Assembly (NCBI GenBank): GCA_023935145.1
Contig: CM043698.1
Coordinates: 14,802,001-14,866,000, forward strand
Source of the DNA: Bretschneidera sinensis
Lineage: Eukaryota; Streptophyta; Magnoliopsida; Brassicales; Akaniaceae
DNA: 64,000 nt
Reading direction: 5' to 3'
The notes under the pieces are model-generated. The model had not been told where the DNA came from, made no database searches, and worked only from the letters and a program-made list of their open reading frames with translations. Both the position numbers and the translations under genes were made by a program. Positions 59,241 through 64,000 of this stretch are shown here, piece by piece. Positions within the stretch are counted from its first letter, which is position 1. Every line of letters begins with the position of its first letter.

Positions 59241-62159
59241 GGAAATGATGATGCAATATCTAGTGCTCAACAAAGTCAAGGAACTGATGTAGTTCAATTC
59301 GAAAACAAAGGAAAACAACCACAAAACAAAAAATTTCCCAGTATATTTTTGTTTTTAGTTTATTTGTTTTGTTGTCTTTAATGTATTCATCTACTAACAA
59401 GTAAATTCTAATAATTTAGGTGAGAAGAAAGCAAAGTGTTTTCATGGGCTTTAATGTTGAAAATGAGTTCCCCTAGGTCACATGTGGTTTATTATACAAT
59501 TTTAATTTTAGGTTTTGTCTCTATATTTTTATGAATTTTATTAAAGGAGAACATAAATCGATTTTAATCGAAAACCTAAATCAAACCATTCGATTTTTTA
59601 TAATTCGGTTCAGTAATTCGATCAACTTCAATATGGTCAACCAAAAAACCAAATTTTAACAAGCACGCACGAGTTACTTACCCTAATTACCCAAAATCCA
59701 CTCGAGTTACTTTCCCTAAAAACCCAAAATCTACCTGAGTTACTTGCCCTGTATACCCAAAATCATTTTAGCGCAACGCCTCTTTCTTCTCTATCTCTCC
59801 ACACTGCACACTCCACGGTACTTTGTACACGCCTCTTGCCCTTCTTCCTTCTCAGTCTCTCACTCTCTCCACATTGCACACTCCAGTACATTGTACGCGC
59901 CTCTTGCCCTTCTTCCTTCTCAGTTTTCTGTCTCTTAGTCACTCACAAGGCTCACAGCGTCTCTCAGTCCCTCTCTGTCTCTCTTTCCCTTTTCGTCTCT
60001 CACTTCTCAAAGTCAAACCCTTCAGCGTCAGCTGTCAGTCAATATCTTCAATCTTCATCCCTTTCAGACTCTCATTTATTCAATTTGCGACATCAAGCAG
60101 AACTACAGAAGCAGCAAGCTTTCCTGATAAGTTGTAATTTGTAATTTTTTTCCTTTTTTCCCTATAAATTTATTCTCGGTATAAACCATTCAAGAATGGT
60201 GTAAATCCCTAACTTTTTTTTTCTTTTTTTTCCCTATTTATTTATGCTCTAGCTATAGTTGCCACTCTTTATCTCTCTCTCAAAATCTAGCGAAGAGTAT
60301 TCCTTGTTTTTTTTCTGGTTTAGCTGTTCTTTTCAAGTCAACTTATATTCTCTAATTCCTGTTTGTTTCTGTTTGTTTGGGTTGTTTTTTCTACCATGAA
60401 ACTACTATTCAGTTTTTTCTTTTATGGGAAAATTTTCCAAATATTACAGAGGAACATGTAATCCAAAGATAAAAACTAATACTTTACATTCATCAGTGCA
60501 CATATGACATCCATAATTCATAAGAAAGTGAAATTAATGTCAATGCAAAGCACATGCATTGTGTTCATTTTCTTTGTTTGTGGATTTCTCTGCGTTTTGG
60601 GTTCTTCTTTTTTTCCCCTTTTGTATTTTTTATGGCTTGAGATGAGAGTAAAAACTAAAACTGAAAAAGGGAGTAAAAAGTGAATGAACTAACCCTGTTT
60701 TTTTGACAGAGATGTAAACATAAAATTACTTTCATTTCATGCAGTTTGCTGGACTTTGATAACAGAGATGTACAAAGTAAAGTGGTTTCTTTCGCACAAA
60801 TCTTTGAGCTTTCTACTTAATTAAAACAGGATTTAAAATGAATTTTTGACCCAAAAATAAATTTGTTCCGGACAACCGATTTTCAAGTGATAACCGAATT
60901 ATTATTCGGTCAGTTTAATTTAAAAATTTTAAACCAAAAAAACCTTCTTCTTTTTTTGTGCATAAAACCGTACGATCACCGTTAAATTTTATGATGTATT
61001 TGATACCATTTGATAGAGATCATCAAAGGGCTCCCAGTTTGTAATTGGTTCAGACGTTACAATTATGAATGAATGGAAAATAAGTTACTTGAGATATGTT
61101 TGGGTAAAAGTTTTTTGTTTTCAATTTTCAAAAGTTATTTTAGAAAATTAAAACTAGATGTTTTCTTCCGAAAACATGTTTGGATAAATTTATTTTGAAA
61201 ACTGTTTTGATACACTTTGTAATTATTTTAGTTTTGAATTTAAACTTAAAATCTATATTAATTTTATTTCTTATATTTACTAAATATTTAAAAATAATTA
61301 ATATTATTTTATTTTAAAATTTTTAATATTTTTTATATATCATGGAGAAAGAATGAAACAGATAAGTGAACACTGATTATAGAGCAATTTTTCGAAAATT
61401 ATGTCAGAAAACACCAATTTGAAATTTTCAGAAAACTGTTTTTGAAAACTGTTTTAAAAAATTACTTTTGAAAATTATTTGCCAAACATAAAAAAACAAT
61501 TTTTTAAATTTATTTTCCATTTTCAAAAAACTGTTTTCAAAGATACCCTTATTATCTGCCATGTTTACCATTTGGCTTATATTTGTGTGTCTGTCAATTT
61601 GTGAAGGTTAACCATGGCATTGTCATAGAAGAGAATGTCATTGTTGATAATTTAAATCACAAAAAAGGACAATACCAGAAATAAGAATGATCTATTTTCT
61701 CACTTTAATCTCACTTATAAGATCTATTTTCTCCTTTAACAACAACCTCTTCTCCTCGAGCAGCATTCCCTTCTCGTTTTTCAGCTCATTCAACTTGACA
61801 CCTTTTCGAATTCAAACTCCTGAGAAACCCAGGCAAGATTCGCATCCCTCTACAGCATGTAGGAGGATTTTATCACTACCGATCTTCGTTCTGTCTTAGC
61901 AACCAAAAAAAGATTCATCGATTACCTACCCATTATAATAACCCCAAAACAAAAGAAAAATAATGGCTATTACCTCATAATTCAAATAACCCCAAAACCT
62001 TCTTTCAAGGTTGTGCTCAGTCCAAGATGTAATCAGTTTTGCATTACTCTTACCCGAGCATCTCACACCACTGCCATAATTTTGATTTGAAGACCTCGTT
62101 TCGCTGAAGCTGGAATTTGTCTGCCTCCTTCTCTTTCCTTCTCTCGATATATCACTTAT
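59241..62159. other. Non-transposase DNA inside the MULE, origin unknown
   Basis: No coding gene is recognised in this 2.9-kb stretch between the transposase and the right terminal repeat. It contains three tandem 33-base units (59671-59769), then CT-rich tandem copies of a GCCTCTTGCCCTTCTTCCTT-type unit at about 59775-59935 that look like a plant 5' leader. An A/T-rich inverted-repeat-like segment built of GTTTTCAAAA words lies at about 61090-61560. It may be captured host DNA or further small transposons. Confidence 0.5.
59671..59769. repeat. Three tandem 33-bp units
   Basis: Units begin GAGTTACTTACCCTAATTAC, GAGTTACTTTCCCTAAAAAC and GAGTTACTTGCCCTGTATAC and each contains ACCCAAAATC. The spacing is exactly 33 bases, with several differences per copy. 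Confidence 0.9.
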
Positions 62160-62428
62160 CTTATTCTGTTTATATATATTTTTTTTGTTTTAATTTTTAT
62201 TTTCTTTCATTCTTCCTTACTAACAATAACGGAAATGTAGCATTTTTTCCCGCTAATGATACATGTGCTCCTCACGTGTGTAGTTCCATTAGGTTTCGTC
62301 AACAATTTGGACGACAAAAGTTTAATTGCTACAGCAAGTTAATGTCGCGTATCGAGGTGCAACGAAAAAAGTCTTATGTATTAAATTGCAAGCCGCCACC
62401 TAAACTTGGGGGTCAAAACAGACAAGCC
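62160..62428 (-). repeat. MULE right terminal inverted repeat
   Basis: It ends GACAAGCC at 62428 and is the reverse-complement partner of 45392-45660. An ORF through it (62117-62443) is a chance reading frame. Confidence 0.85.
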
Positions 62429-62437
62429 ATTAGAGAA

Positions 62438-63661
62438 CCATAAAGTCTTAACGTGAGAAAGTGCTGAATCAATAGAACATTTATCATATCATTAATCGAA
62501 TTATTAAATATTTAAATAATACATAAAAATTAATTACTAGTAACATTAATACAGAATAAAGAGGTTTATTAGAGGGTTTGAAAACAGGAGTGACATTGCA
62601 GGTTTGGGTGCTGTGGCAGTTAAGAGGTTTGAGATTTGGGGTTTTTTGGTGGAGAAGTCTCTGAAATTTTCTCTTTGTAAACGATCATAGAATCTAATCT
62701 ACTTCCAGGAAGGTAATTGGGTGAAAACTTTAGTAAAGATATGAGCTAGAATCTAGAAATCTAGCTTGATTGGAATCTCAATTGGTGTTGTTGATTGGAT
62801 CCGAAGAAGGATTATTGAGGGAGAGAACATAGGCACGAATTGGTGACCGAACCTCTATAAATTTGTTTGGAAAGCTCTATCTTTCCCGCATTGCGCTTAT
62901 TGTTATTAACTTGTTGTTTGCAATATTTTATGTTTAGTTTTTATTGGGTTAAAAGCATCATTGGTCCTTGCTAGATTTGTTGCATATCAATTTGGTCTTT
63001 GTATGTTTAATTGAACCAAATTACTCCCTGATAGATACAAGGTGCAGCAATGTTGCCCTTTTACTTACTGTTGTTAACGGACACGAACAGTAATCACCCA
63101 TGTGCAACTCACGTGCCTTCACTGACACAGATATACATTCATATCTCTTATGTTTTACGATCAAACACCACTATTCATCATTTCTTCTTCTCCTTCAACT
63201 CTAAATTTTTTAACTTCTCATTACCTTTCTTCCTCTTATGAAATCCAAGAAACTCACTCAATTCAAGAATTTTCTCTTGATTTCTTCTCACCCTAAAAAA
63301 AACTTCCAATCCTTACCATCTTCTCGATTCAAACCCTAAGAAAATTGAGAATTAGAAAGTAAAAAAGAGACCTAGATTTTCCCTCAATTTCTTACCTACC
63401 AAACATATAAAAAAACCATCTTCCTCGTGAAATCCAAAGAAAAATATAAAACCACTCTTTAATCCCTAAAAAAGAGTTTCATCTTCTTCAAGTTAGTTAC
63501 CTAAGTCATTTTGGAAGAAAAATATTTTCTTACCACCCAAACAACTCATTTTTATTTGCGAAACCCAAAAAAAGCCTTAACCACGAAACCCTCATCTGTG
63601 TGATTTGACTGAGAAACTAGAGCTTGCTGCAAATCTGTGTTGAGTCAAGTTCTTGGCTGCA
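62438..63661. other. Flanking intergenic DNA, no gene seen
   Basis: AT-rich sequence with pyrimidine-rich segments at about 63170-63480 on the plus strand, reminiscent of leader DNA but without a supported exon. A segment at about 62940-63120 (CATTGGTCCTTGCTAGATTT, then CTCACGTGCC) looks like part of a dispersed repeat of unknown type. Confidence 0.45.
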
Positions 63662-64000
63662 TGTAACGACCTATCCCGGGTTGGCCACCCTTGATACGGT
63701 GTTGTCACGTTTTGAAATCCCAGCACAACACATATATACAACAATATAAAAAATACCAACTGAAATTATCTACATACATAAATCTTTAACTCTCAATAAG
63801 AGAGTTACATTATTAAAATTTCAATTGAAATAATATATACAACATATGATACGTGAATATTTACAAATATTTTATTTTCCATTAGTATAAGGATGTAGAC
63901 CATGAGGCTTACAGATAATCACTCATTCTGAATCACAACTCAACAATCTATCTGTCATGTCTGCTACCTGAAATTATTTAACAATGAAGAGTGAGCATTA
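63662..64000. mobile_element. Possible LTR start cut by the window edge
   Basis: TGTAACGACCTATCCCGGG at about 63662 resembles the border of many plant Ty3-type LTRs. AT-rich sequence without coding potential follows to the end of the window. Neither the other LTR nor a primer site is visible, so orientation and class are open. Confidence 0.3.

Larger units (their letters stand above)
45392..62428 (+). mobile_element. Mutator-like element (MULE), about 17 kb with nested insertions
   Basis: The left end (45392 to about 45660) and right end (62428 back to about 62160) are inverted copies of each other along roughly 260 bases. Both start GGCTTGT and both contain CGTTGCAC, TAACTTG, GTAGCAATT, GAGGAGCAC and CATTA.CGGGAAAA in the same order. 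The nine bases outside are TATAGAGAA on the left and ATTAGAGAA on the right, matching at 7 of 9, as expected for the 9-bp target duplication of MULEs. Inside is a degenerate MULE transposase in two pieces. The native element has been swollen by a hAT-like element, a tandem TRIM-like repeat and an Athila-type retrotransposon. Several kilobases of non-transposase DNA lie before the right end. Confidence 0.85.

Noticed and set aside
59744..60144. Overlapping ORFs rich in Ser, Leu and Phe
   Set aside because: They arise from CT-rich tandem DNA that reads as Ser/Leu/Phe in every frame. No start context or family match supports translation.
1..64000. CRISPR arrays, bacterial operons, rRNA genes, riboswitches
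   Set aside because: None is present. The tandem repeats seen (29, 33, 92 and about 260 bp) lack regular unique spacers, and the window is a plant nuclear sequence.

Overview
This is a plant nuclear window, most likely from a eudicot. It is AT-rich, has multi-exon genes with GT-AG introns, and carries plant-type LINEs, a Mutator-like element, an Athila-type LTR retrotransposon and MITEs. The species cannot be fixed from the sequence. The CDS models below were assembled by hand from splice signals, reading phase and remembered family sequences; no alignment program was run.

Layout. (1) 2331-5450 (+): a complete five-exon NRT1/PTR-family transporter of the NPF4 clade (595 aa). Its substitutions resemble the Arabidopsis NRT1.13/NPF4.4 type. 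(2) 5451-12600: no recognised gene; it holds a 5'-truncated LINE with an 11-bp target duplication and a long-inverted-repeat MITE. (3) 12681-17178 (-): a complete eight-exon Tudor-domain splicing factor, SPF30/SMNDC1-like (301 aa). (4) 17180-22500: MITE-like DNA, a broken partial copy of CAND1 split by a LINE, and LINE RNase H scraps. (5) 22528-43857 (-): a complete 28-exon CAND1 gene (1206 aa). One 8-kb intron is filled with nested LINEs in both orientations and another intron uses a GC-AG boundary. The SPF30-CAND1 neighbourhood is the same as in Arabidopsis (At2g02570/At2g02560, from memory). (6) 45392-62428: one 17-kb Mutator-like element (MULE), recognised from about 260-bp terminal inverted repeats and a 9-bp near-matching target duplication. 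Its transposase has lost the catalytic core. It contains a hAT-like element, a tandem TRIM-like repeat and, inside that repeat, a 9.5-kb Athila-type retrotransposon with equal 1213-bp LTRs. (7) 62429-64000: flanking DNA and a possible LTR start at the right edge.

The three host genes are not an operon-like unit. They are a nitrate/hormone-type membrane transporter, a snRNP assembly factor and the cullin-RING ligase exchange factor. Most of the rest is transposon-derived, and its main interest is the nesting order, which the target duplications allow to be read. I found no new biochemical system; the best leads are the transporter substitutions, the GC-AG intron, the nested MULE and the repeat architecture of the LTRs and TRIM.
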